Source: Iris pallida (taxonomy: Eukaryota > Streptophyta > Magnoliopsida > Asparagales > Iridaceae). Taken from it: 64,000 nt of DNA. The notes under the pieces were generated by a model. That model had not been told where the DNA came from, made no database searches, and worked only from the letters and a program-made list of their open reading frames with translations. The DNA lies in contig JANAVB010002199.1 in NCBI GenBank assembly GCA_029216955.1, positions 13,208,417 to 13,272,416 on the forward strand. Reading direction: 5' to 3'. The position numbers and the translations under genes were made by a program. Shown here one piece after another: positions 11,231 through 23,077 of the stretch; the stretch's first letter is position 1; each line of letters opens with the position of its first letter.

Positions 11231-12972
11231 TTAACAATTGTTTAAATTATTATGGAATTACTAATATCCTGTTTATATATAAAATATATAATTAAATTTT
11301 ATATACAACAAAAATTCATAAAGAACTATTTTATTTAATCGCAAATGCATATGGTAGCCGCAACATTAACAAAGCGATTTCTATAAAACATTTTTAAAGG
11401 TAATATCCCATTGTTCACAAAATGAAATCCAAGTCTTACATCACTTCGAGTGTTCTTCCATCAAGTTTTGCATCATTAAGCATTCACTTAATTTACAAAA
11501 TAAAATCTACAACTTTTTACACAAGTCCGAAATATATTTGATTTTCCAAAGTGGCATCTCCCATCATTTGTAAAATAGGTACAAAAAGCATTGGAAGGAC
11601 CTGCAAATAGAAGTAAACAAATCAGCCTCATAAAAAACAACCTGCAGATAATGAATTCTACACTTGATCTAGCGCAATACAACAATCACCCCTAGTTACA
11701 GGCATGATAGCATGCTTTAGGTACTGCTATACAGTCTATACTAATAACCTCTATGAAAAAATAACAATGGACAATATAACATCCCAATGTAGATTTTTTT
11801 ATATAAAATATGGTAAAGCTTTCAGAATTCAATAAAAAGAAATAACAATGTCATTTAATCCTAGACTACTGATAGCATGGTCTTAAATAACAATGTCATG
11901 ACAAATGTATATGGATTGAACACATCAAATTATGTTGCATAATGGGTGGTAATTCTATAGAAAATGGATAGTTTAACCAAGCACCATGCACCAGTGACAA
12001 GATTTGTGTACATTTTCTTATACTTGATGTTGAACATGCAAATGCATAAGAACATATTATTAACTTCCACATGATAAATAAAGGAAAGGAGATGAGGAAG
12101 GGAAGCAACAAGATATTATCTGTCACAACAGTTGTTGGGTAATAGAGTAGCATCACTTGTACATGCATTGGTTCTGCATCACAGTAATAGTCCTCAAAAC
12201 GTATCGGCAATTGGGTATGGACATCCTACAGATTCCTCGAACTGCAATTGATGGAAAATAAGAAATTTTAATGATAAAGTATATGTAGGGATGGAACTAT
12301 AGTAGGGCTTCAACTTTTCTAAATGGGCGGTCATATAAAAAAATAATATAGTATATGAAATATGAGATTTTAATAAAAATGATTTTAATATAATTTTCTA
12401 TCTCATAAATGGTAAAACACACTTGCATCAAGAAATCTTTTTTTGCATCAAGATACATAATGTTGCTTTTACTCGTCAAAGAGTAGTCATGTAAGATGCA
12501 AGAGAATGTAAATTTATGTGAAGGAAACGACCAAATTGCTATGAAATATCAAGTTCCAACATAAAACAAACTAAATTACTTTTGTGCATAAAAACTACAA
12601 AGACAAACATAATATTATTAGTTTTCTTTCGGGAAAACTTGATAAGTACTTATCCAAAGGATATATTTATATTGAAAATTTACTAATGTCAACCAGAACT
12701 TTGCTCAGGGCAAAATAATGATGGAGTATAGTTGCTCCATTGTTTCAGCTAAAACAATGTGAACATAGTAAATTTGCTTCAACAAATACTATGTAAATAT
12801 ATTGAACAAAAACTATGAAAAAATAGAATATAAGTTTTCAGGTTCTCAGTTTCAAATAGAATTTGGGTTCTACACTAATTTTCGAACAATAGATGGAGCA
12901 CACAAAGAAAACTACCTATTAGCTTCAAATATAATTTTGGTTCAACACAATTTTGGTTCTATTAGAAATCAT

Positions 12973-12974
<2 letters not shown>
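11231..12974. other. AT-rich interior of CACTA1, no gene seen
   Basis: I see only short frames, none with a recognisable protein pattern or codon bias. It may include introns or flanks of captured host sequence, but nothing supports a specific call. Confidence 0.5.

Positions 12975-13004
<30 letters not shown>
12975..13004 (+). repeat. (AG)n microsatellite
   Basis: About 15 AG dinucleotides occur in a row, followed by degenerate GGAGAGAAAG. Confidence 0.95.
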
Positions 13005-13011
<7 letters not shown>

Positions 13012-13439
13012 AAGAAAGACAGTAATACCACTTCCACTATGTTAAAAATATATGGTTACACTAGGCATCCAAGTGCCTCAACATCCCTAGTAGATAATAG
13101 CAAAAACCACACATATGAAAATAAATCTAATTTCACAAAACTACAACATTCTCAGACCAATAATTATTAGGACATTGCTTGCATGCTTTTGATAAAGAAC
13201 TATAAGGATAATAATGAGCAAAAGCCTTACTTGGCATTGGCCAACTGAGTGTGGAGAAGCTTGGCAGCAGCAACCATGTTGGTCAGTACAGGATTCACCC
13301 TACCATACTAACGCGTCTTGAGACCACAATCATGTTTGACCCATAGAATATTGGTTTGGAAGCTAAGATTTGACCACCAGGATGAAGAGAAATATAATCA
13401 AAATCTGAAACAAGTAATCTCCTGTAAGAGTTTGGTGCA

Positions 13440-13807
13440 AGGACCTTGAATGTCATCATGTTGAATAAAGAAACCTTTCCACCAGATGCAGACATAACAT
13501 AAGAATCGTTCTTGCAGTTGATTCTTCTAAATTGCTGTCATTTGTATCATTGGCCATAAGAATGCCATTTGCTAGTTGCCACAACTGGGGTACAACAGAT
13601 GCAGTAGACTGAAGAAGCAAGAAGAAGGGCCATCATCAAGAAAACATAGAAAGAATTAAATGGGAGACGTGGTCAACAATTTAAAAAGCTGCTAACCTTG
13701 CCAGACGGATTCCGTTCATTACGCTGCCATTTCCACAACTTATGGATAGCATTTGACGCATGAGCTAAAATAGACAACCCAGAATTGGTATATAGCAAGC
13801 GCACAAC
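13440..13807 (-). pseudogene. Captured fragment of a TOPLESS-related co-repressor gene (WD40 region)
   Basis: Two exons with an intron lie on the minus strand. Exon one (13807-13697, 111 nt, flanked by CAG before and GTTAGC after) encodes a 37-residue WD40 segment including VVRLLYTNSG and LWKWQRNERNPSGK. Exon two (from 13608 down) starts STASVVPQLWQ and later reads SASGGKVSLFNMMTFK. A small deletion between these parts changes the frame. These strings are characteristic of the C-terminal WD40 propeller of plant TOPLESS/TPR proteins, which repress transcription with EAR-motif partners. The retained intron shows capture from genomic DNA and not from mRNA. Sequence beyond MMTFK diverges from the family. 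The fragment cannot encode a co-repressor. Confidence 0.82.
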
Positions 13808-16800
13808 CTGCAAAATCACTAAACAAGTAAATAAATACACACATAAAAAATTAGTATAAAACTAAAGAAACATATAATAAGAACATAATTTATGTACTGC
13901 AAAGTTGTTGCCATGACATGGATATATTTACTAAGCTAATACTCTAAGCAAGTATAATAGTGTTGAGACATTGGTGCATTAAATTGTATATGCTTTGAAA
14001 CTGTATAAAGCATATACTAATGGGGAATATGGCATGCATTAATAACTCTATCAGTTGCATCTGGTTTGAGTCATACTTAGTTGGTTTAAATATGCTTTTT
14101 ATTTCAATTTAGTATTTATTTCCAACTTTGAATTTTTCTTTATTTGTCTTTAACAACAAGTTTCTGTACACAGATCTCAGGAAGTTTCCTTATTTAGTAG
14201 TGTATGTACTCCCTGTGTAAGACAGCCATATAAATATATGGGTAAAGAACAAGCAATTACGAATGTTGAAACAAAGTTATTATTGATGTCCCTCGAGAGA
14301 ATTACATCTACATGCAAACTTTTTTATGCAGTGTGACTCCTATATCCTTCTTTTTCCCCATCTAAATCCTTCTATTTTTCCACATTTGTGACTAGCTAAA
14401 CCTGCTAATTACTATTCCAAACCTGAAGCCAACTTGGTGCCATCTTTTAAACCTAATCATTCTTATAAGCTACTAGAGAGATGTAGAACACCAGAACAAA
14501 CGTTGAGTATTTCGTCATTGATCTGAGGATAATAATCTGACATATCTCTACTCTACAATAAAAAAGAACTAATATCAGATAACGGGAAATTCTACAATAT
14601 GGATTATTGGGTTTACGACGAGTGAACCAAAGACATCAACCTTATTTACTTAACTGTAGGTTGTGTAACACTTGTTATCCACTTTGTGATAGTGACTAAT
14701 ACACATTCTAGTTCACCGGTGACAGAGCCTATAGGATGAGATTCTACACCATCAACATTAAGCCACTTGAGTACAATAAATAGTTCATTGCCTGTAAATT
14801 ACCTTCAATGACATTGCTAAGAGATGATTGATCATGCATTTCTTTATCCAATCTTCAGAAGCTGTGTTCTAATGGTTTCAACTGTACCCAGTTTTAAATC
14901 TATGCTTTCCCTATATGAAGAAACATGAATTTGTAAGACAGGATACAACATGAATTTGCCAAATTATTATGATAAGGAAATATAAGTTTGGCCAGGATCT
15001 CCTTAATCCCATCCCTTTTTGTAGGATGAAGGGTAAATTCTACGTTCACAACTGCAACATAACATAGTTGGCCCCATTAAAATTTGGCCTCATAAGTGGT
15101 GGTGAAGCAAAAGCCTCTGATAAGCCATCTAACGAACAAATAATTTATGTAAGTCCCAAACGCAGGCAGTAATTAGTATAGTTTTTAAAACTTGACGAGG
15201 AATTTTTGAAACAAACCTGGTGAAGTTTCGACACCATGAGAGGAATGCAAGGTAGAGACTTGACTTGCTGTTTTCAAGACATGCAATTTGTGCTTGCCTT
15301 TGTAAAATGGTGGAGCTGAAGAACTTCTTTTTGATATTACCATGCAAACGTTAGGTTGTCGATAAACTCTAAATTTTTGAATAAAATTTAGAACATACAT
15401 TTGGTATTAGAAAGTAGGCCATCCATTGTACATATAGCATAAAAACCCAACTTGCAGCTTCAACTTCAACTACAGCTTAGATACTGTTGTTTTCATTGCC
15501 ACAGGTTTTACTTGTTGCAATTATTCACTGAAACTCGTATTTAGAATTTAAATCATATTTAACACTTCCTTAATATCTTTTAGGAATTATTATATAGATT
15601 GACATCATATTAACTAAGTTTCTCTTGATGAATGAATCACTACATGCCAACAATGTCCAGAGTTATATCAGTTGTTGATTAGCTGAGAACATCTATATTT
15701 TCGTGAGATCATCACCTCGTTTGGCTCAGTAATAATATTGCAGTATTGGAAACGGGAATTGTAGGCCCTATGGACATTCAAAAAAATATACATAAATTTC
15801 TTGGCTTACAAAAGACTTATATTTTAGGTGTTAAATGTTAAACTTATTAAGGTAATGAAAAATACCACAGATTGGCTTTTGTTAGAGTAAAAGTTCATTA
15901 GAAGGCATCATAGGCAAAACTAGAATTTTTTGTACTTCATACATAGTTTTATAATTTAGAATATAGAGGAGAATCAATCACTAAAACTAAGCTATATGTA
16001 CTAGCCTAGATAATAGAAAACTTACCGTGGCATATTTTGAATGAATGTCATGTGGAGACTAGAATACTTAAATAATTACCACTGTTCGTTCTAATAAATG
16101 GAACTCCAATAGAAGGTGAACCAGAATGTAGGTTGTTATTTATTTATTGCTCCCAAGTTCTCACGCCCTTATTGATAAAGTAGTAAGAACTAAGAACCTG
16201 TAACTTTTGAGCTTGAGATTCAACCAATAAATCTTATTCGAGTGCCCAAGCCTCCATTGTGGGCAAAGTTGCTAATGTTAATCATGCCATACAAAAGTAA
16301 TAAGGCACATCCATCAAAATGTGAAATTATCTTACATTGTATTATGAAATCATGATGAACCCTGTTATGCAGAGAAATAACCTAACATAATTATAAGGCC
16401 AAGGTCTGACCATTTTAATTAACTAAAGCACTTAATTTATTCTACACAAAAAACATATAGAGCATAAGGGGTTAGAAAATTTATATCATCAGCCTGACAA
16501 CCAATTAGTCATTGCAAATCATATAAGCATCTACAATAACTCATTAGTTATTACTTAGAAGGAACCCAATTTAGAAAGTTCACAAATAAAATCACAAAAT
16601 TACCAGAATAAAGCTTAGCTAGAAAATTAATAAAAAATAGAGTCATAGGAAATAATAACCATACAAAATGTACTTTTAACAAATGAAACAAGAATAAGGC
16701 CTTATGCTCAGCATTGAATCACAGAGCAGTGCGCTCCGGTACAAATTTATAATGGCATATGCACATGAAATTGGTAAAGAAAAGTACCCTTAACAGTCAA

Positions 16801-17348
16801 TACTAGAAAATTTTAAAGTGAAGTTAGAAACAGAACCAAAAGAATCTCAATTCCTCATCAACCTTGAATGCAATATTAGCTTTGTAAAAGTGTGTAAACA
16901 AGCCAACTAACTTCTTTGGCAGTGGAAATGATATACCAAACTATCATCTATATCAAAATGGATAATAGATTAACTGGCACAACTTCAACAAGTATGCCAC
17001 TAGAATTTAGCATTATTAATCAACAAGAATAGTGCCCAACTATAACAATTAGTTTAAAAAAAACCTTGCAATGCTATGGAAAGAAACAAGAATAGTAAGC
17101 AAAAATATGCATCCACCGTGCATTAAAAAAAGTAATACTAGTTGGTTGAAGCATTTTGTCAAACTTTTGAGCTACAACACTATATATCACAAAGGAGATG
17201 AGAAACATACCACTTGGCCTGCTGTAACTTTCCAACAAACAAAAGAATTAGGTCCCAAAACCTAGCTTCTGCAACTTTCCAACAAATAAAAGAAATAGGT
17301 CGTAGAATTAGGTCCCAAACCCTAGTCGAAAACACACCAAAACATGGA
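13808..17348. other. AT-rich interior of CACTA1, no gene assigned
   Basis: No long open frame is present. Short frames at 15129-15400 (minus) lack a recognisable pattern. This stretch may contain further introns or exons of captured genes, because the TOPLESS-like exons upstream are flanked by intron-like sequence. Confidence 0.45.
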
Positions 17349-17690
17349 TTAAAAGATTAGAGATGGTAAAAACATAGTTTTATGGAAGAAGATAATACAA
17401 ATAATGAGAAAAAAATCAAGAAAAACAAACCAAACACTAAATTTCTCCCATGAGATTGTACTCCAGCACAACCGGCGATGAGATGATGGCATGGTACTCA
17501 TCCTTGAACTTGGCCTAGGGCCTTGTCGAAGTCCCTCCAGCCAAGGATCAATCGAATGCGTGGGCGAGCACCTTGAGATCGCCCTTTGTGAACATAATCG
17601 ACGCCGACGAACACTTTCTATTTCGATAGTAGCCACTCTCCTTCTTCTTTTGAGATAAAAACCCTCTGTGTGGAGGAGAATGAACACCAT
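17349..17690 (-). other. Unrecognised open frame near the CACTA1 right end
   Basis: A 113-codon frame on the minus strand is richer in Arg and Ser than its surroundings and more GC-rich than the rest of CACTA1. This could be the 5' exon of another captured gene. No family was recognised and no start context supports translation. Confidence 0.25.
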
Positions 17691-17739
17691 ATTTGGGAAA
17701 GAATTCCGAAAAGGAAAAAAAGTGAGGGAAAATTCTATG

Positions 17740-18104
17740 ATTTAGGTTGGTTTTGATGAAATGATGAATAAGTTCTCAAAGGTTTTGCGATGGACGGTCT
17801 AGATTTAAGTCATCCGATCGAACGGTCAGGATAGAGACGTATGGTGGGAAACATTTTTCCCTAAAATTTGACAATTAGCCGCCAAATGTTTGGCATTTCC
17901 GTCGAGCTATTTGGGACGATAATGTGAATTATTTGGAACAGAAAGTTTTATTAGTCCCAAATAGTGATCCATTTTTACAATCTGTCCCAAAAAAATACAA
18001 CTTTTTGTTACTAAAAATATAGTTGTCTCTAGAACTATACTTTTAGGACTTTTTAGACTTGTGTTCCTAATAGTGTCGTCCCAAAAAGACATTTTTTTGT
18101 AGTG
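17740..18104. repeat. CACTA1 right subterminal repeats and terminal inverted repeat
   Basis: TTTGGGACG or its complement recurs near 17910, 17940, 17980 and 18078, ending in TTTTTTTGTAGTG at 18104. It mirrors the left end. Confidence 0.7.
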
Positions 18105-19931
18105 TTACAAGTGTCTATCGTTACAACAGATGGGGTTCCGGGAGGCATTTTGAGTGCTTCACGGCAGAATCGGTCAATGAAACTCTCAGTAGTTTCATTA
18201 TGTCTTTGCTTGATCTTGTTGAGGGCGGATATAGTCATATCATTGATACCCTCGTAGAATCGTTCCAGGAACATTTGCTTGAGCCCGGCAAATGAAGTGA
18301 TAGAGCCGTCAGGCAGGCTGCGGTACCAATCATATGCTGTGCCGGCTAAATAACCGACAAAGAATCTGGTAAGAAGAGCATCACTTGGTTGGAGCTGGAC
18401 AGTCATTACCTCGAAATGGTTAATGAACTGACTCGGAGAAGTGCTGCCATCAAACAGCGTGATTGTAGGAATTTTATACTTTGAAGGGAATGGGACTTCT
18501 TTCCATTCTACCGGATAAGGTTGTTTGATCCCCAACCTCTGTAGACCATCTTTTTCTTTGAAGGCCTCGAACTGATTACGTAGTAGTTTTATAGCCTCAT
18601 TAGCATCTCCTGAGGATGGAGAAGTAATAGGCTGGCTTACCGGGTTCGGAGGAGGAACAACATGGTAAGCACTACCCCCAGCTCCTGAATGACTGGGTGT
18701 AACTTGAATAGGTATTGAGGCTACAGGAGGAGGCGGTACCCCCAGACCTGTATTGACAGGCACCGATGATGCTATAATCTCGAGATTTACAACAGGTGCA
18801 GTCGGTGATACTGTATGTTGAGCTATGATAACAGTATGCATGCTTGTGATCATTTCAGCCATAGTCTTCAATTTATCTTCCAGTACGGCGATTCGTTGTT
18901 CTTGACTTGCCGAACTAGAAGCGTCTGGATCTTTAGTAACAACATAGGCTGACACTTCTCTGGGTACAGTAGAAGACACTGTCTGCTCGAAGCTTTCGCT
19001 ATATGCATCATAATCCGAGAAAGAATCGTCCCCTAAATAAGAAACAGAGAAGTGACCAGAAGGATCTTGGAGAAGATTCCTACGACCGGCTGTGTCTCGA
19101 CTTCGAGATCGGGTGTGTCGGAATACTCCTTCAGAGGATTCATGGAGTAAATCCAGATATCGTTGACTGGGCTTACGGGGTTTGCCATGCTTTGAACACT
19201 TTCTACCCCCGGTGTCTCGGGAAGCCATGTTTACAGAGGCATAGAGCACCTTGTCTTCATCTTCTGACATTGGTTCAGAAGTTAAACGATCGAAGACAGA
19301 TCGTTTTATCGTCTGGCAACAACACTTAATAACCACCTTGTGATTACAATGGTGTTCCAATGGTTGGATTGGAGGTGTTGAGGTGTTGTTCCGCTTCTGC
19401 TTGAGGTGTTCCCGAAGGTCAGGGATGTATTCTTTGACGACATTCGAAACATGATTCCGATTCTTCAGATGCTTTGTCCCGTGAGTATACAGAGAAGTAC
19501 TCAACTCGTTGGCATAGGTGTCAGGATTTTTCCTCCTGGAAGTTTGCTTTTGATGCAAGTTTGCCTTCGGCATTGGTTGCTTGCGTTTATTGAGATAAGT
19601 TCGTAAATCGGCAAACTCACCCCCAGGGGCTTCTGTTTGAGATACTAGCAATTTCTTCTGCTTTGAGCGGGATATCCGAAGAGTTGGGAGATCTTGGAAG
19701 TGTGCTACCGGAGTAGGCAAGATGCCTCTCTGATCAATATTCTTTTCTTTAGCAGGGAGAAAAGAACTCTTGTTTGATAGAGTTTTTGTACTGTTTGGTG
19801 CCGAGGCACGTTCAGAAGGATCTTCTGAGGTAAAAATCGGAGAAGACTGAGAAAAGACCAAAGGGCCTTTTCCTTTATTTTGTGAATAAGGGTTAGCTAA
19901 AGAGCGTTTCCCTCTGTTGTTTTCCAGGTTC
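18105..19931 (-). pseudogene. Element A ORF1 C-terminal part fused to gag N-terminal half
   Basis: There is one open frame with no stop between ORF1 and gag. The ORF1 part contains the Cys-rich motif KVVIKCCCQTIKRSVFDRL followed by LYASVNMASRDTGGR, found in all three elements. The gag part has a proline-rich region and then the capsid-like segment with LQRLGIKQPYPVEWKEV, FDGSTSPSQFINHFEVM, GTAYDWYRSLPDGSITSF and FLERFYEGINDMT. Gag would form the particle that packages element RNA. It breaks at the right end of CACTA1 in TIDTC. At 19931 it abuts the TGGAC duplication of B; the frame resumes at 42918. The ORF1 function is unknown. Confidence 0.85.
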
Positions 19932-19936
19932 TGGAC

Positions 19937-20893
19937 TGTTTTCCATAAAGAAATTCTCTTTATTTGTTGTGTTTCTGGGAAAATTACAACTGTAGGAATC
20001 CGATCTAGAAGACGATCGCTTTATCCCTTGGACTATGCGAAGAAGAAAAGCTCTCAAAATTTTGACAGTAGATATCAATGTATCTGTACAATAAATGAGA
20101 AAAAAAGAACTCTATTTATAGAGTCAAAACAGTAACTGAAAAGATAACTACCTCACTACTGGTGCATTTGAAAAGTCACGCAGACTCTAAATACACGCAG
20201 GGTTAGTGAGTAGTTACTGGACGTGGCCCGTAACTGTTGGACACATGGCATTAGTGCATGGGTCGTGTGCAAGTTACTGGGCACGCGAGAGAGAGATCGG
20301 TGGCATGGCTGCCACGTACTCCAGTTGAAATGAAATCCACGCTGTCTTGCTGAAGGCAAAAATCCACGCAGTTTCGTTGACGCAGACTCGTTGAAGGCGA
20401 AATCCACGCAAGCTTTGAAGAAGAATACTTCAGAATTTACGCAGGCTTTGAGAAGAATAACTCAAAAATCCACGCAAACTTGAGGAAGGAGAAGGTTCAG
20501 AATCCATGCAAACCGCCAGCTGTCTTGATTTGGCACGCTTCGTCTGACACAAAATCTCTGACATTGATTATATTGTCAGCCGCATTAAATGAAGATAAGA
20601 CCCAAAGTCACGCCAACTTGGTGAAGAGTGAGTCTTGCTAAGGAAGATATCGAAAATCACGCAAAAGACGGCGATGATCTCTCGAGTTCTGTGCATATGT
20701 GGCATACGAGGAGACGTTTCTCGACTGCTGTGTTGTCAGTTATTATGATTCTGACGTATGGCTGAGCTGTCTCTGCGTGATTTCTAAAGGAGATGGACAT
20801 GCAGAACTTAGCGTATCTTTTGTGCTGCTTCTCGGATCACTCTGCGTGACTTGTTCTGATCAACTCAGCGTGACTTCATTTTTGAGGCCTACA
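19937..20893 (-). repeat. Element B 3' LTR
   Basis: This is the near-identical partner of 41956-42912. Plus-strand ends are TGTTTTCCATAAAG and GAGGCCTACA. The sense TATA box is at 20113-20120. The word CACGC (often TCCACGCA) is scattered through it, for example at 20173, 20190, 20335, 20361, 20403, 20467 and 20655. Confidence 0.95.
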
Positions 20894-20908
20894 AAACCCC
20901 CTTCAAAG
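20894..20908 (-). other. Element B polypurine tract
   Basis: Sense-strand GAAGGGGGTTT directly precedes the LTR start TGTAGG. It is the same as in element A except for one base. Confidence 0.8.
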
Positions 20909-21133
20909 TTTTCGAAAAATGATAAAATATTTTCAAAATACTTTGAAAATAAAGATGATGAAAATGAGTTAAAGTCACACTGAGATGGCTCCAAAATTTT
21001 TCGGAAGTCGAAAAGACTTCGAAGTTCTTTGAAAACATCCAAATGAACTTATTAAATGTCATAATGACTCTTCGTTCTTCGAGACTGATTGCGTCCAATT
21101 TATGGTGGAATATGAACTGTCGACGAGATCTGT

Positions 21134-21141
21134 TATATAAA
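21134..21141 (+). promoter_or_regulatory. TATA box of antisense gene B1
   Basis: TATATAAA lies 49 bp before the B1 start codon, on the strand opposite to the polyprotein. Confidence 0.6.
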
Positions 21142-21182
21142 CAGGAAGAGATTCTCAGCTTTGACATTCATCTCTCGAAAAT

Positions 21183-21470
21183 ATGACCCCAAAGGAAGCA
21201 GCCGAAGAGGAAGCACGCAAGTTGGGCTTTTGTTCCCATGGTGACCCCACTTTTGGGGGCAAAGAACCCGAACCTGTCGTCATCGAGCTCAAGGACGACT
21301 CCACGCAGTTAGCCAAGAATCTCTTGAGCTACTTTGGATTGGATGGCTCGTCTTCTTCTGATGGGCGGAGCCTTATGGAGAAGCGTAAAATGCTCGAGAC
21401 TCTATTGCATCGCCTGGGAGTTAAGAGCGTAGAGGAGTTAGGCATCAAACTTAGCCGCTCTGGAAAATAG
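21183..21470 (+). CDS. Antisense gene B1: small protein of unknown function
   Basis: A 95-residue intact frame starts MTPKEAAEEEARKLGFCSHG. The middle is acidic and serine-rich (LDGSSSSDGRS). The end is a helix-like basic segment (MLETLLHRLGVKSVEELGIK). There is no signal peptide or membrane segment. It lies in the 3' region of B, opposite in strand to the integrase, with a TATA box 49 bp upstream. The element-B word CACGC occurs in it (21205, 21299). Element A has no counterpart: its first TATA box leads directly to the spliced gene. I do not recognise the family. Confidence 0.55.
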   Translation: MTPKEAAEEEARKLGFCSHGDPTFGGKEPEPVVIELKDDSTQLAKNLLSYFGLDGSSSSDGRSLMEKRKMLETLLHRLGVKSVEELGIKLSRSGK

Positions 21471-21712
21471 GGCGTAACTTTCTACGCTTTTGTTGCACTT
21501 TTTATCTTTTTGTAAGGCCATCAGTGCCTGTTTAAAGAATGAAGTACAACTTTTGTGTTTGATCTGCGTGCCTTTTAATGAAGAATATTAATTAGCACTC
21601 TTTGACTGTTTCCAATGTTGCACGGTCTCCCGAAGTACACGTGACACTCATTCCACAATTTACGAGCGCTATTTATGCGGATCTTTTCCAAGAATAGACC
21701 TGCACTTGACCC

Positions 21713-21720
21713 TTTAAATA
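21713..21720 (+). promoter_or_regulatory. TATA-like box of antisense gene B2
   Basis: TTTAAATA lies 89 bp before the B2 ATG. It is weaker than the others but in the same arrangement. Confidence 0.4.
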
Positions 21721-21808
21721 GATGGATGAACTCCACGCAAACTCATCTTCCCATTCTTCTTCCTCTCTTCTGAGAATGAATTTTCTATGAGAAGAAAATA
21801 GGAAAGCC

Positions 21809-22390
21809 ATGTTGTCTGATGTCAAATCTCTGTGCACGCTACCAGACATGGATCTGTCAATCCTTAGCAGCAAACTCAGCGGTAAGTTCAATATACACGC
21901 ATCGAATTTTTTTGTTTGCTAAGGACAAATTCATCTTCCTGAAATGAACAGAATGCATCTGTCTTTGCTTGGCCAGTTTCTGTTGACTGATTTTTCTTTA
22001 CTGTTTCTTGCAGAATTTTGGCTGAAAACCTTCTTCAGAACTGGCATTGGTGATGTGGATGCTGTGGATAATGTTCTTCTGACACCCACATCAGGGAGCT
22101 CATACGCTTTTGACGCGTAAATCAGACAACTCAGAACTCTTCGTGAGATAGAAGGGTCTTCCTTAGATGGTAGGAAGAGCCTTTATACACGAGAGTTGGA
22201 TGGTGGAGTTAACTCTATTACCGAGAAATCGGGTAGTAGAGTTCCTTTGACGGCAGAACTAGGAATCGTATCCCAATGCTGGATACATTCCTACCTGCTT
22301 GAGGTGCCGCCGTTCCTCCACGAGCTGTATTGGCAGCAACACGTTTTCGTGTTGCCCTCCTCTGTGGTTCTTCTCTCGTCTGAGAGATAA
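21809..22390 (+). pseudogene. Antisense gene B2: spliced gene with a premature stop
   Basis: Exon 1 is 21809-21881 (73 nt, MLSDVKSLCTLPDMDLSILS). The intron is 21882-22013 (GTAAG to TTGCAG). Exon 2 starts at 22014 and reads EFWLKTFFRTG. A TAA at 22118-22120 follows SYAFDA; the same frame then stays open to 22390 (IRQLRTLREIEGSSLDGRKS...), so the TAA is probably a mutation. Exon 1 length and intron phase (phase 1, completing a Glu codon) equal those of A1, although the proteins share little visible sequence. Until the stop it would encode about 59 residues. The function is unknown. Confidence 0.5.
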
Positions 22391-22849
22391 GACCAGAGTT
22401 TGATTCCTGCTGGACACCCAGGAATTGCCACAAACAACGAGATTGCCAGAGAAGATCCAAGAAGAAATAGATCTCAGTTGTACATAGAATGAAAATCCAA
22501 GATTTGTAATAGATTTCCATTATGATTTGTAGGAAAGTCTAAGAATATGTAATAGACTTTTTGTGGTGAAATGGAAATGGAAATGATACTTCTTCTATGC
22601 TTCAATGATTTGTATTTGTGGATGAATTGTGGACATGATAGATAATAAAATCATCTTTTCTATTTTTAGAGTATATGATATTATCAGAGGTATTATGGAC
22701 ATGATAATATATAGGAACTCGAAAGAAAATAGATTGATTTCTATGCAGAGGTCAAAACATGATAAATGAGTAAGCAGATTCGGAATTGATTCAGAGGTTA
22801 TGAAAACATGATAAATAACGAATCCCCACTTAATGAACTGATAGAAGAT
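22391..22849. other. Gene-free 3' region of element B with conserved motif copies
   Basis: No gene is seen. There are copies of CAGAGGT...GACATG near 22683, 22743 and 22793. A further copy lies at 23549, beyond gene B3. On the element sense strand these read CATGTCC...ACCTCTG. Confidence 0.6.
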
Positions 22850-22985
22850 TATGAACGGATGAACCGTTAAGAAACGATGAACAGATGAACTGTCGAGTGA
22901 ATGTAATAAATGAACGGACGAACCGTCAAGTATTAATGAACATGTGAAACGTCGGATGAATGTGAGAAATGAATGGATGAACTGA
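22850..22985 (+). repeat. Degenerate tandem repeat, core GAACGGATGAACCGTC
   Basis: About five decayed copies of the 28 bp unit are present, seen in expanded form in element A at 3814-4138. Both arrays lie just before the A2/B3 gene family. Confidence 0.75.
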
Positions 22986-23030
22986 ATATCGGGAAAGAAT
23001 ACGTCCCTTCGATCCTTGTAACCATATGCC

Positions 23031-23038
23031 TATAAATA
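23031..23038 (+). promoter_or_regulatory. TATA box of antisense gene B3
   Basis: TATAAATA lies 40 bp before the ATG at 23078. A2 has TATAAGTA at the corresponding spot. Confidence 0.65.
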
Positions 23039-23077
23039 GAGCATATATTTGAATAGAAGGATCGCATTTTATCCACA

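Larger units (their letters stand above)
10875..18104. mobile_element. CACTA1: non-autonomous CACTA-like transposon (7.2 kb)
   Basis: The termini are TACTACAAAAAAA on the left and, read inward, CACTACAAAAAAA on the right. The expected left C has become T. The inner flanks carry inverted copies of a GGGACG word. The flanking gag sequence can be rejoined across it. The right flank begins TTA and the left flank ends CTT, so the expected 3 bp duplication is probably TTA with a small change at the left tip. No tnp2 or other transposase reading frame was found. Inside are a TOPLESS-related gene fragment and long AT-rich stretches. It depends on an enzyme supplied elsewhere. Confidence 0.8.

Noticed and set aside
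13250..13440. Continuation of the TOPLESS-like exon to LHPGGQILASKP.
   Set aside because: Sequence after MMTFK no longer fits the family; a splice donor-like GT follows, so this is probably intron or other DNA.
15129..15400. Frames on - with phrases such as LHSSHGVETSPGLF.
   Set aside because: Short, overlapping and without a recognisable family; may be intronic.
19937..20893. Reading this block as the 5' LTR of element A, next to A's ORF1.
   Set aside because: It is near-identical to 41956-42912, both have TGGAC next to them, and a PBS is missing at this place. It is the 3' LTR of B inside A's ORF1.
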